Source of the DNA: Dendrolimus kikuchii
Lineage: Eukaryota; Arthropoda; Insecta; Lepidoptera; Lasiocampidae
NCBI GenBank assembly: GCA_019925095.2
Contig: CM034403.1
Span: 6,081,690 to 6,145,689, forward strand
Length of the DNA: 64,000 nt
Direction: 5' to 3'
The notes beneath the pieces were generated by a model, which saw nothing but the letters and a program-made list of their open reading frames with translations, was not told the origin of the DNA and searched no databases. A program made the position numbers and the translations under genes. Positions 33,011 to 44,065 of the stretch are shown here, in pieces (position 1 is the stretch's first letter; each line of letters opens with the position of its first letter).

Positions 33011-34399
33011 CTAAGGTAACAAAATGTTTTGAAATGAAGTATAAAGTTTATTAAGAATAAAAAATTGACAATTTAATGTACAGGGAATTTTTACTTAATG
33101 CAGTTCAATAGTATAATTTGATATTGATAATTTAGACTACCGTCAGAACTTTATTTGCGTTGTGCGCTTAGTTTATTTTCATACCTTCCAAAGGTTTTGT
33201 TATCCATGATTACAGATTATCATATCGGTTTTAAAAATAGTCTTACATTTTTCACTATAGAATCTTATCATTTTCAGGAAACAACTGAACGTGTATAAAC
33301 TTAAAACTATATAATACTATATTAAAGACTGGAAGTGAAGAGTTACGATTTATATTATAAACATGCGCAGAAAGCGACCTTCTTTACCTTACTTGTCCAA
33401 CTTATACATACTTTATGTATAAGTATATTCTATTGAAAAGAATCCACGTATAAATCCATAATAAGGACATTGACTAAATATATTTACAACGTCAGGTCCT
33501 GATGATATACATAAACATGCATCTAAAACTTGTGTTCAACCCGAACTCAAAAAAAAACCCGCAAAAATTATAAATGTGTAGGGATGTTTTAGAGCTTGCA
33601 ATATTACGTGAATAATTATAAAAGAAATAAGATAGACATTGACTCCGCCGCGTCAGGCAGTAGATGAATAATAATGGTTTTTTGTTTACGTGTGTTTATG
33701 TACCGACCTTTATGAGTCGTATTCTTTTATGGCCTGAAATATTGTTGCTTATAAAATGATTATTAGATTTGGTTACTATGTATTAGGAGTTAATGCTGTT
33801 TCATTGTATTTTTTTAGTTGATTTCTTTGGATGACTTTGATGTAGTATTACTCGTATTAGTCAACTCTTTTTTATTCGTTATAATTTATTTAATAAATAT
33901 ACACATTGAGTTGAAGGAAAATTCAATCATAACGACTGAAAACAGTAGGTAATTAAGTTGCAGATAAATTTTCGATCCTTTGCGAACTTGAAACAAATAC
34001 CCAATATGACAAAAACTATTAGACTCCCATCGAATTTTGTTGAAAGTGGTTTTTCAAACTTTACGATACCCTGAAATTTCGTAAATAATTCAGTATAGTC
34101 TGACAAAAACGACTTTAGACTATATTTATAGAAGACATATAGATTTTAGTTACAAACTAGGTTCACAAAGTATTTTCTTAATTTTAGTATACTTAAAAAA
34201 ATAAGTGACATACATAAATACATAAATAAACATACGAGAGAATGGAACTATAAGGGTTCCGTTTCTACTAAAATAGCTACGGAACGTTCAAAATCCTCAA
34301 TTATACTACTCCAACGACTTTTCCTCAAATAACTTCAACACGTTTTCTTGTCCTCAAAAGTGTCCCAAAGAAAACATTTGTCCTCAAAATTGTCAAAAC
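33011..34399. other. No feature recognised
   Basis: AT-rich. A TAAGGGTTCCGTTTCTACTA phrase at 34250-34270 resembles dispersed insect repeats. Confidence 0.4.
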
Positions 34400-34740
34400 A
34401 TCCAGAATCTAGATACCTTACCGCGATGTCCTATTGGATAAAAACAATACTTTTAAAGTACAGCACTTAAGCACAGAGTGACTTAACAGCGCAAATTTCC
34501 GCCACCTCCAACGTGTCAAAATGAGATTTGCTTGAACGTCGCCGGTGCAAGCGCATATAAGTAGTTCAAGGCGTTGACTAACCATTTTACACGTAATCAA
34601 TTTACGGCGTTCCGCTTTCCCCGGCCTCCCCGCTCGAGCAGGCCCGATTTGCGGAAAAGCGAGGAAATAATGAAATTGCATTGTGGCCGATTATTGTTAT
34701 TTTCTTATACATTGTTTCAATACTGGTATGCTGGTTAGTA
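34400..34740. other. GC-richer unique block, possible regulatory DNA
   Basis: Unique, GC-richer and without motif-bearing frames (the 87-codon minus frame at 34418-34681 is unrecognised). It directly abuts the 5' truncation point of the Jockey-like copy. Confidence 0.25.
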
Positions 34741-34762
34741 AAATCACCGAAAGCTAAATAGT

Positions 34763-35218
34763 GTGGTATTCGGCCATGTCAAGCCTGCCCTTTTAGATAA
34801 ACTGCAAATCGTGCAGAATAAATTCATGCGCAGAGCCGTCGGTGCTCCCCTCTATATGCGTAACGTCGACCTCCACCGCGATCTGGAGCTTCCCTCCATC
34901 AAAAACTACATTACGTCGCTCTCGCGTAAGTATTTCGATCTCGCGCCGCACCATCGAAATCCGCTCGTCGTGTCCGCGTCCGATTATAAGCCTCGTCGAA
35001 AGGCTCTTGTGCGACGACCGCGTAACGTCCTGACGGACAGAGTCGACTTTATTACGAAACGGCTGGCCCGGATCAGTCCGCCCACGGTTAGAACAGTAGG
35101 CTGGCAGGCACCGACAGACAGACACAGACGGCGGCGTCTCAGACGCCGCCAATCAAGATCTCTCCACGTCCCCGCGAGGGACGCTAGGAGACATAGCTCA
35201 CCCCACAGGATAGACTAG
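34763..35218 (+). pseudogene. Jockey-like LINE reverse-transcriptase C-terminus
   Basis: 151 codons. The first ~90 residues read HVKPALLDKLQIVQNKFMRR, then GAPLYMRNVDLHRDLELPSI, KNYI..LSRKYFD and HHRNPLVVSASDY. This is the conserved block near the end of Jockey-clade ORF2 (VQN..R...GAPWY.RN..LHRDL). A basic, Arg-rich tail follows to the stop. GC content is far above the surroundings. The frame is open but lacks all catalytic domains. The antisense 119-codon frame is a shadow. Confidence 0.85.
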
Positions 35219-35510
35219 GCGTGTTGCTGGGAAGTTTCTTTCGCCGTTTCTTCTCTCCCAGCCATAACACGTTGCGAAACGGCAGTAAGATAGCGTAGGC
35301 CACCGCAAACCACCGATCCCAGCCCGCCGTGATCCTTCCCTTCGGGCTTTATATTACCCGTCGCCCGTTCTCAATTAGTATTTTGTGTCGCCCTATGGTG
35401 GGCATCATTAAATTCATTCCCCATTCATGGCAACAGTCCAGCCGAGGTAAAACTCCTTAGGGAGCTCCCTCGAGCAAGTTGCCCCTCCGGGCTCGATTCT
35501 TTTTTTTATC
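35219..35510 (+). mobile_element. 3' UTR of the Jockey-like LINE
   Basis: Follows the stop directly. Contains TTTCTTTCGCCGTTTCTTCT and CCCAGCCATAACACG (35233-35275), a block that recurs in both arms of the 53139-53908 hairpin, and AGGTAAAACTCCTTAGGGAG near 35444, before a T-rich boundary near 35500. Confidence 0.65.
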
Positions 35511-35832
35511 TATCACTTTCTAAACATCTATCTATCTCTGTCTATTGCTTCCTGAATCTTCTATTCCAGAGTTTCGATCTTCATTTCGTTATTCTTTTTG
35601 TTAATTATTTATCCCTTTCTATAATATTACCCGTCTTTTTTTATCGAATCTTAACATTTTTTGAAAGTCATAAAACAAACTTAGGTTACAAGAATATTCT
35701 ACCCTCGGTCACCGCAATACATATTTTAAAAAATAAGGCTCGTTTACAATAATTGGTTAGACAACTTCTACGGTAGACATATTATACAATAACTTCTAAA
35801 ACAATATTCAAATAACGAGCGAGCGTTAACAT
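35511..35832. other. No feature recognised
   Basis: AT-rich, non-coding. Confidence 0.4.
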
Positions 35833-36220
35833 TAGATTGTTACACGAGATGTGAAAGTGAACTATTTAGGCACTGCATGATTTAGCACACGAGCGTAGCG
35901 AGGGCGGTAATAATTTGAGTACCTAAATAGACCTTTCACCCAAAGTAAATACTCTGCTTTTCATTTCGAATATAAGGAAAGTAAATAAAAACTGATTAGT
36001 TGAACAAACAACTGCTTCTCCAATAAAATCAGGCGAAAAATCTATCCTAAGTCTGATGAAATGTCATCAGGTATGTCATATATGAAACGTCAAGCTTTTT
36101 TCTGTGACATTCTACCAGCCAGTATTTTTTTGTCACTGATGACAGTAAATATTTAGCTCAAATTTATGTAAATTAAATAATATTTTAGTGAAAAGTAAAT
36201 TCTAAGTACAAAATAATTGA
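35833..36220 (+). mobile_element. MITE-like repeat, copy 1
   Basis: Starts TAGATTGTTACACGAGATG and runs through CACACGAGCGTAGCGAGGGC, CTCTGCTTTTCATTTCGAAT, GTCATATATGAAACGTCAAG and ATTTAGCTCAAATTTATG. The same blocks occur in the same order, inverted, at 38670-39027. Non-coding; the class is not assigned. Confidence 0.65.
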
Positions 36221-36640
36221 TTTTATTTATTGCAATTTATGCCGCGATTTAACAGTGGCTGTAAAAGAAGTTGCAACATGAGTCTCATGTATTATCTATG
36301 GTTCGTATAGTTTGCTAAACTTTTTCAAAGCAGGGTGAATCATTACCCAGGGACGGAAAGTGCTGTATTCATTCCTGTTATTGACAATTCCAAGCGTACT
36401 TTCAGAATATGAGAAATCAAAAATATATTCCCATCATGTTCTTTTTAGAGCATCTTGATAAAGATAATTTTAATTATCTTTTAATACAACAATTTGACTC
36501 GTCAAAGTTATGATGTCATAACTTGCTAGGCTTATACAAAATAAATGAGTCTGCATTTTCATTTTATCATAAGACCATGTAATCTTTTATCAGATTAGTA
36601 AAAGTGTTTTCATTCATTTGACCGTCATCTACTAATAATG
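36221..36640. other. No feature recognised
   Basis: AT-rich, non-coding. Confidence 0.4.
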
Positions 36641-36900
36641 TGATTTTTTTTTACTAATCGCTAGCAAATTTAATGTAATAAAATGTGTGATATTTTTTAT
36701 CCTGGGAATCCCGCGGGAATTTTTCCGGGACCGGTTTGAAGTTGTTCGTATGCATAAAAATTAGCTTATTCCGACACAGTTTCCACTAAAACGATAGCTT
36801 ACAGTCTTTTTTTAAATATTGCGATTCTTTATGTCCTGAGAATCCCGTGGAAATTTCATGTCAAATGTGGACGAAGTCGCGGGCATATCATAGTACGATA
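36640..36900 (+). mobile_element. Helitron-like copy
   Basis: Contains CGCTAGCAAATTTAATG, CCCGCGGGAATTTTTCCGGG, GTTGTTCGTATGCA, AAAACGATAGCTTACA and a 3' part with GTGGACGAAGTCGCGGGCAT. The same block order is seen at 39806-40175, with fewer 5' blocks. Confidence 0.6.
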
Positions 36901-37530
36901 TGTTTTTGTGAGGAATTCCATCCATATAAATCCCGTAGAATCTAATAAAAGTGACATTGCAACTACGAATACTTGCAATGTATGAAAGTTCTGTTCAACT
37001 TGATTGCTTTTCCCCTTGTATACCTGCATAGCACTGTTTTATAGACTCCAGTGTTTATTGCTCACGCTCGAACGATTGCGTCCATTTGCGCTATACCTAG
37101 CAACGTCGCTTAACTCTTTTTGCTATTCAATAAATTATCGAAGGAGAAACAACACTATTATATAAGAGTGTAGTCAACACGATATAAAAATCTTATATTG
37201 TTCAAGACTTTTCGACAATGTTAAAAATTTAATTCGGTAAAATGCAGAAGTTTAGTCAAATATAGATTATAGGTTCCTCCTGGAGGTGGTATGGGTTTCT
37301 TGTAGTAATTAGTGGACTGTTTTAATTATAAATGAGCTTTATAATCTGAATGATAATGCGTAAGCGTCGCCAGACTAGACGGTGTGTGGCGGACTGCGTC
37401 GCTCGCGGCGCTCCCCTCTCTCCCCGACGGAATCGCTTGGCGTTAACACACTCACGGCGTTGAAGATTGTGTGTAAGCTTTTTAAGTCAAATAAGGAACT
37501 ATTTCATTCATCTATGTATATCGCAGCCAT
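36901..37530. other. Mostly unremarkable; GC-rich patch 37370-37460
   Basis: A short CpG-rich patch (GCGTCGCTCGCGGCGCTCC) stands out. No open frame or splice evidence is convincing. Confidence 0.3.
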
Positions 37531-37534
37531 TTAG

Positions 37535-38100
37535 AGAGAGAGATAACTCTTTATTGCACACCAAAACATACAATTACAAAAACAGACCATATTTGCAATA
37601 TTTTCTAGGCGATACAATAGGCGGCCTTATCGCTCAAAGCGATCTCTTCCAGGCAACCTAAGTCAAAAACAAATTTGAATCAGGCGATGTAGGTGGTGCA
37701 GGAAAAAGGCAAGGGACACATAAATACTCAAACTAATTTAACAAATAAATATACAAATACATACATTTATACATAGTCATAAATATAATATACAATAATA
37801 TATTACAAAATACATATATTATTATAATAAATGTATTAGCATGATTATATTGTGATTGAGTAAATTTCTAAATGTTGGTACGGATTTGGCCTCTCTGACA
37901 GTAAGAGGAAGCATATTCCAAAGTTTGACAGCCTGCACCGTAAAAGAATTATCATAATAAGATGGAGTGTGTGCAGGTGTCATAAGTTTTCGATACGTAT
38001 CAGAGCGCAATTCATTGAGTTTATATCTAATAAATTTGTCAAAAAAAGTTGGTAAAGTTTTTAATTCAAAAGCGTTGTTTGATCCACCTCCTACACTATG
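37535..38100 (-). mobile_element. Family G LINE 3' end with coding remnant
   Basis: The minus-strand frame 38010-37822 reads MRSDTYRKLMTPAHTPSYYD, then FTVQAVKLWNMLPLTVREAK and FRNLLNHNII, the A..LWN.LP..VR block found at the C-terminus of CR1/Jockey-group reverse transcriptases. The 3' UTR follows, with the stem-loop ATCGCTTTGAGCGAT (37643-37629 on the minus strand), AAGGCCGCC and a GTGCAATAAAGAG end near 37545. The most complete family G copy. Confidence 0.8.
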
Positions 38101-38669
38101 ATATATGCAGAAGATATTCCTTTAAATATCTATCGAGGGTTCACTGCCCGGACTAGTAGGGATGGGGTAGCTCAATTAAAATTATAATTTTTGGCAAACT
38201 CTTCCGCCCTTGCTACGTGTATCTTTGACTTGTCCCGCCGCCGGTTAAGGCTTGTGGTACACTCAACGTAAACTTTAGCGGACAATTGACAGCCAATTAT
38301 TGTGTTATAAGTAGTACCATTTAGTGCACATTTTCAGGTGCAGTATAAATACAGATTTTAAAAATCATTACGATGTATTAGTGATTTTTTTTATTTAAGC
38401 TGTCTCGTTTGGTTGGCTACCACCTTCAATCTAGAGTATATAATCATAACAATTGTAAGTTATTTTTGATTTCTCATATTGTGAAAATACGCTAGGAGTT
38501 GCCTGATCACATGGATGAAAACAGTACTTTTCGTCTCTGGGGACCATTGTCCCTGCTGTCAAACAATTTAAAAACTATTCGAACTATAGACAATACATGT
38601 GAATCGTATTCCAACTGTTTTAACAACCATTCGCGGCATAAATTGTGAAAAGTATCAACTATTTTGTAA
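38101..38669. other. Short family F fragment at 38405-38465
   Basis: GGCTACCACC..AATCTAGAGTATATAATCATAACAATTG is a diverged central piece of family F. The rest is unassigned. Confidence 0.4.
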
Positions 38670-39027
38670 ATATACACCACTTATTTATATTTACTTTTTA
38701 CCAAATTATTATTTAATTTATATAAATTTGAGCTAAATATCAGCTCAGATCATAAACAAAAAAATGTCACAAAAAAAGAAGTTTACTTGACGTTTCATAT
38801 ATGACGTATTAAAGGAGTTCATCAGATTTATATATGGATTTAACGTCTGATTTCATTAGAGAAGTAGCTGTTGATTTAATTAAATAGTTTTTATTTACTT
38901 TTCTAATATTCGAAATGAAAAGCAGAGTGTTAACTCCGTGTAGAAGACCTTTGCACACTCACTACGCTCGTGCACCAAATAATCTCATACCTAAATAGAT
39001 AACTATCACCTTTCGTATAACAATCTA
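38670..39027 (-). mobile_element. MITE-like repeat, copy 2
   Basis: The minus strand reproduces the block order of 35833-36220 (TAGATTGTTATACGA.., GCACGAGCGTAGTGAGTG, CTCTGCTTTTCATTTCGAAT, GTCATATATGAAACGTCAAG, ATTTAGCTCAAATTTATA). The two copies lie 2.4 kb apart in opposite orientation. Confidence 0.65.
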
Positions 39028-39044
39028 CTATTCCAGCACTGGTA

Positions 39045-39285
39045 GCCAGGTTTGCCAGGTGGTAGGGCATTTGCCCAACTAGATTACTACCGCCCCTGGT
39101 CTAAAGTATGTCGCCATAACAACATTGAGTTGTGTTCCAGCATTAGTGACCAGGTTCCAGTCTCCCGTAAGAGAGCAGCAGTGCATTTGTAGCACCTTTA
39201 ATGTTGCAAATGTCCATAGAGTGATGGTAACCGCTTTCCATGAAGTGAGCCGTCTGCCTGTCTGCTGAGCTCCTGCAATAAAAAA
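39045..39285 (+). mobile_element. LINE 3' end, family F
   Basis: GCCAGGTGGTAGGGCATTTG through TTCCAGTCTCCCGTAAGAGA, GTGATGGTAACCGC, TGCCTGTCTGCTGAGC and a GCAATAAAAAAA tail. Close to the 5256 copy. Confidence 0.65.
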
Positions 39286-39287
39286 AA

Positions 39288-39440
39288 TGGTTTCAATCCT
39301 CCTTTCGAAGCCTCAAGCACATTGGTAGCATCTCTGGTTTTGCGAATGGAAAGTGGCTATCGTCACCTATGGAGCCGTTGGTAACTACTTTCCACCAGGG
39401 GGACACTCAACCTGTTACGCAACTCATGCAATAAAAATAA
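39288..39440 (+). mobile_element. Diverged family F variant in tandem
   Basis: GGTAGCATCTCTGGTTTTGC.., GTTGGTAACTACTTTCC, GGGGGACACTCAACC and GCAATAAAAATAAAATAAAA. It has the same layout as family F but is strongly diverged and sits directly behind another copy. Confidence 0.5.
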
Positions 39441-39805
39441 AATAAAACAGTCACAAATATTAAGGTAAATTATATGAATAAAAAATTAAGCGCTGTGTAC
39501 AACGGACTCTTGACATCCAAAAATACGTATATTTTTTAGATTTGGCACGAAACGTCATTGTGACGAGTAAGCTCTCTACGAGACGTTTAAATATTCATCC
39601 CGTCTCCTTAATTATACTTTGTGTATGTGAACTACGCTTTGTTTTTTTTATTTTTATTCTGTCTGCCAAAATGAATTAAAACGTGGATACTTGAAGTCGT
39701 ATATCTTATTTTGTATTTTTAATGTTAATTAATAGTCCGAGATCATGTTACACTGGTTTATCGCGTTTAACAATTATGTTTGGCTTGAAGTTAATAAAAA
39801 TCTTC
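39441..39805. other. No feature recognised
   Basis: AT-rich, non-coding. Confidence 0.4.
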
Positions 39806-40175
39806 AAAATTCTAAGCATGCTGTGTCTGTACATTAAAGCTATTAACAAAAAAAAAACAACTGGAATGTTTTACTACACTTGACTATATAAACGATGGAA
39901 AACACGATGCTATTTTTTTAGATTTCTTGTCTCTGTCGGTTTGTCTGTTTTTTGGTTTATCCGTTTGATTAGAATTAAAAAAGTAAAAACTACTGGGCCG
40001 ATTTAGATGCGGTTTTCGCTGATCTACAGGCAATTCTTAGACTTAAAATATGCCCTACATTTTATCTCGGGAATCCCGCGGGTATTTTCCCGGGAGCAGT
40101 TTGTAGTTGTTCGGGTGCAGAAAAATTAACTTATTCCAACAAAGTTCTCACGAAAACGATAGCTTACATTCTTTG
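39806..40175 (+). mobile_element. Helitron-like copy
   Basis: Shares its start (AAAATTCTAAGCATGCTGTG, TCTGTACATTAAAGC) and internal blocks (GATTTCTTGTCTCTG, GGCCGATTTAGATGCGGTTT, CCCGCGGGTATTTTCCCGGG, CGAAAACGATAGCTTACA) with 18108-18430 and 36640-36900. It lacks a clean 3' CTRR end. Confidence 0.6.
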
Positions 40176-40179
40176 GTGG

Positions 40180-40770
40180 TGGTTGACGGTATTCTTCCAA
40201 CTGCGATACAGCGCAGTCAAGATCGTACATCGGAGCGGCGCCACTCAAAGTGGCTTCACCAACCCTCTTTCCGCCATCCATCTCGTCCTTCGATAGTTCT
40301 GACTATGGCCGAACTAAGGTTGAGAGCAGGTGCCCATCCATTTTGTTGAGTCCTTGACCACAGGTAAATCACAGTCGGGGGCATTTGACCGTCCTTCGAA
40401 GGTGAGGAAAATGCACTCACCCTTCTCATCCTATGCAGCAGGGTCAGCGGAACGGGCCGACAATCAATACGCTCAACGCCGCCCGTCCGATAAACCGCGA
40501 AGCTGCCCCAATAATCGTCCAACCGCAGGTGAACACTGCCTGGTTGTTCCAGTCCAAAAGACGAAAACCTAGGAAAGTATTGGTGTTTGGAAGGGAATGA
40601 AACACGGGATACTAGGAAAGGAAGAGGTGAAATACTGCTGCCCCGAAAGAGAGGAAATGTCACAGCGATGACTCGGGACCTGGGGCGCGCGTACCCGTGC
40701 ACCTTCCGCTGAAGGAACAGATGTTAAGCGGAGGGCACCCTCTGGGGGGTCACCTATAATACTCGTACAA
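40180..40770. other. GC-rich island of unknown origin
   Basis: About 590 bp of GC-rich sequence in an AT-rich neighbourhood, with open frames on both strands: 148 codons on minus (40702-40256) and 80 on plus twice. The minus frame contains ..PLTLLHRMRRVSAFSSPSKD.. but resembles nothing I can name. Abrupt composition edges suggest an inserted repeat. Confidence 0.35.
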
Positions 40771-40849
40771 AGCTACGCAAAACAGGATCTTCTTATAAGT
40801 TTGGCAAAATTGTGCTAAGTACACGAAATAGTCTCTAGTAAATTCAATT

Positions 40850-40943
40850 AAATTAAATTTATTTATAAATTGAATTTAATTGAACATTCAATAAACATTA
40901 ACATAACATTCAATTAAATTCAATTTATAAATTAATTTAATTT
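40850..40943. repeat. AT-rich inverted repeat
   Basis: About 35 bp (40850-40884, AAATTAAATTTATTTATAAA..) is inverted with one or two differences at 40909-40943 across a 24-bp spacer. Confidence 0.75.
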
Positions 40944-40959
40944 AATTTAATGTTTTAAA

Positions 40960-42435
40960 GAATAAGAGGTCCTAGAGCTATAGAAGAATTAATTACCAGT
41001 TTCGCCACTTAGTCTTATGGTTACAAGAATTTAAAAAAAGTAAGATATATTTTACTTCGTGATTGTCATCCTCGTATTCTTTTTATGACTAGAACTATGC
41101 ATAAAACCTTTTGAATTTAACAATACAAAAGCTAGAAAATGCAAAATATTACCCAACCGCGCACAGACTAATAACTTGTTGCTAAAAAGAATAGTTGTCA
41201 CCGGGTAGATTTGATCCCCCAAAATTCAACCCCTGGCCAAAAAAAAAATAAGTAAGCCTCTCATTTCCTGCGTGGCTTAAAATTAATGACTCCCACATCG
41301 CTACACATGGGAGACAAAGGGGATGAAAACAGCCAAAAATACGCGAATGGAGCGTCGCGCTAACAATTTCCTTTACTCATTATGCCATCACTATACTTGC
41401 AAGCGGATTGTAGATACGGTATATTTCGGTAATATGAAAAATCGGCTAAGTGCGTGTCGATTCAACCCAAAAAATGGTTCTGTAAAGGTGAGAAACGTCA
41501 ATCGTAGAGTATTCGACAGAATTTGGTAAACCAATTTTCATTGAAAATATTGAACAAGAATCATCTAGTAAAAAATGTAACTTGTAATTGCAATCTCAGT
41601 TAGCGTCACCAGTCCATTCAGGTCTTTATAGTAAATTTCAATTAAAACATCGACTTATTTATTATTCTTCTTATTCTTATTTAGTATATTAACAAATTAC
41701 ATTTATTAATCATTTAAAAAATAAAATCTACTAGTAATAATACATCCAAATAGTAAAATGTATTACAGTATGTCAAATATATATAATGTCAATTCATCAG
41801 GTTTTATCGTCCATAAACATATTCATATATTATAGTAACATTTAGTGGTCAGCAGTGTTTTTTTTTATAATATACATGGTAGCTCTCTTAGAGACTTGGA
41901 AGCTTGTTGTATATGAAGGGCCTTCCATGTAATAGACATTTGCGCATCAATGTAGTAATTGAGTTTATAGTGCAGACTTTAAATTCATCGCGTCTGTTGC
42001 GTGGAAAGACCTCCGAAGACTCGAAGACGACCTGACTAAATAGGTGAGGATTAGTTTTGACAAACATAGATATTTCAAGTATATATATATAGAGAGGCGA
42101 TATATTCGTTATTATATTTTTTAAAAAAGGCTCGCTACTATCAATCTGAGTTTGAACATAAATCTTGAAATTCATAAAATTTATCAAATTTACGAAATTT
42201 ATAAGACGCTAATTAAAATTTATGAACTGATTTAAGTTTTACAAATATGTTTTGAATAAAATAATATTTTGATTGAAAGTATTAATTTATATTGGCTATA
42301 AAAGAAAGAACGGATTCATGGTGCCAACTGAGATTGTAGATTATGCTACGACTGTCACTCTTTAATATTCTTCTTTCATACTGATATTGAAATCTTACAA
42401 AATTTTGTACCTCCTCTTTGGGAAGCTAGAGAGCT
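40960..42435. other. No supported gene
   Basis: AT-rich. A phrase near 41430-41480 (ATCGGCTAAGTGCGTGTCGA..AAATGGTTCTGTA) resembles a common insect dispersed repeat. Short frames at 41323-41529 and 41888-42187 are unrecognised. Confidence 0.4.
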
Positions 42436-42436
42436 C

Positions 42437-42750
42437 TTCTTCAGCCAATTTCTGTCTACTGCTGGACGCAGGCCTCCCCAAGTACGCGCCACATATCCCG
42501 TTCTCCCGTCTTTCTCGTCCAGCCTCTGCCGGCGATCTTGCGCAGGTTGTCAGTCCACCGGGCCGGGGGGTAAGAGCTGTGCGAAATCCAACTAGCAATC
42601 CAAACGTCAACCTCACGTGCCCTCGGTACTCCCTACCGCCAACTAACGAGGCTCTGACGACCGATCGATGGCGGTATTGCCATCAACAAAAATCCGGTTT
42701 ACATAAATCCCCTGATCGGAGTCGGGCAGCAGCGTCTCCGATGTGAGTAA
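42437..42750 (-). mobile_element. RTE-like LINE C-terminus, family D
   Basis: The minus strand from about 42556 reads RWTDNLRKIAGRGWTRKT, then GERDMWRVLGEACVQQ-stop. This is the very end of RTE-like ORFs (..RW.D......W...A.DR..W..L.EAYVQQ). Upstream sequence to about 42750 is GC-rich and probably the same element, but diverged. Confidence 0.75.
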
Positions 42751-43154
42751 GCCGGTTTTCCCCCAGGCTGTGGATAGTTTTTACGATTCTGGAAGAAACA
42801 TGATTAAAAGTCCTATTATATTGTACAAGAATATCTAAGTAAGATATAATAATATAAGAACTAGAAAACATTGTGAAGTTTTTAATAAATTATATATAAA
42901 GAATCAAAATAAAAATTAAATATTTTATAGAGACAGATTAGGTAAAATTAACTTTGCAATACTATTAAAGGCCAACTAAGTAATAAGTGGTATTCTCAAT
43001 TATGCTATATAATTGAGAACAGTCGAGCACGCCTTTTATGTCCTAATATACGACCTAATTTTAATTATTTTTGTGACCATAATTATAATAATGTAGAAAT
43101 TGACGTGTAACTTGGTTATGAATAAAAGATTTCTCATTTCGAAGACCCATGTAC
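42751..43154. other. No feature recognised
   Basis: AT-rich, non-coding. Confidence 0.4.
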
Positions 43155-43159
43155 CACTT

Positions 43160-43389
43160 AGTACATCACGCCTGTGTCCCATGGGGGTAGGCAGAGACTA
43201 CAGATCTCCACTTGCGACGATCCTGACAAACAACTTTCGCTTCATCTACTTTCATTAGCCTCTTCATACATGCACGTTTATTTGATACGCTTTTTACCTG
43301 ACCTCGTTTTAAAACTTCTGTTATTTGATCATGGTGTGTACGTCGTGGTCTACCGGTACCAACTGTACCATTCACAATACACACTTACG
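43160..43389 (-). mobile_element. RTE-like LINE C-terminus, family C
   Basis: The minus strand frame 43384-43166 reads GTGRPRRTHHDQITEVLKRG, QVKSVSNKRACMKRLMKVDE, CQDRRKWRSVVSAYPHGTQA-stop. Homologous to the 6340-6600 copy. A weak flanking 8-mer CACTTAGT (43155-43162 and 43390-43397) may be part of a duplication. Confidence 0.78.
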
Positions 43390-43737
43390 CACTTAGTTTG
43401 TTAGTTTTGTTTTAACACTTAGTTTGCAATAAACATGATTTGATATGAATATGTGGAAGGGAATATTCCTTCTACCTACGTGACGCCTACTACGTTCATA
43501 CTTATTCATTAACTTAAATAAAAATTGGATAACTCGTATAACAAACTACAGAGGGGTTATGTATAAGTGTTAAAAGGTGACTATTTTGGTCATTTCACTA
43601 CGGAATAATAAAAACTCGAATTTCTTTGATATTAGTAGCCTGATGCAACTAAATATACACATGCACACCTACTCATATAATTCATATCACTCATATATTT
43701 TATGGGCGGGCTATGGAGCGAGCTACGTTAGTTATTT
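43390..43737. other. No feature recognised
   Basis: Non-coding. Confidence 0.4.
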
Positions 43738-44065
43738 TTCTTATGGGTAGAATAAGAAATGATGACATCCGTAAGTGAACCAAGGTTACAGATATAATTC
43801 CCAAGATTAGCAAGTTGAAGTGGTAGTGGGCTTGTCACATCTGTCGCAGCACCGACAGCCGATGAAGCAAACGAGTCCTGGAGTGGAAACCGCGTCTCGG
43901 TATAACGTAATGTAGGACGTGCTCCAGCCCGATGGTCTGACCAGCAATGCGAGGTCGCCGCCAGGGTTAGATGAGGAAGACGCAAGACCGGAATATGTGG
44001 CGCTAACTTGAGAAGTCCTACGCCCTGCAGTGGACAGAGGTTTATATATGCATTAGCGTCGGTTA
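43738..44065 (+). mobile_element. RTE-like LINE C-terminus, family D, degraded
   Basis: Plus strand with frameshifts and stops: RIRNDDIRK..TKVTDI, ISKLKWWACHICRSTD, SKRVLEWKPRLG, ..W...LEKSYALQWTEVY. The blocks correspond one by one to RTE-like C-termini, but the LKW.W.GH motif is mutated to LKWWACH. Confidence 0.72.

Noticed and set aside
34793..35152. Minus-strand frame of 119 codons
   Set aside because: Antisense to the Jockey-like C-terminus.
40256..40702. 148-codon minus-strand host gene
   Set aside because: Unrecognised translation, overlapping frames on the other strand, and GC-rich composition that alone favours long frames.
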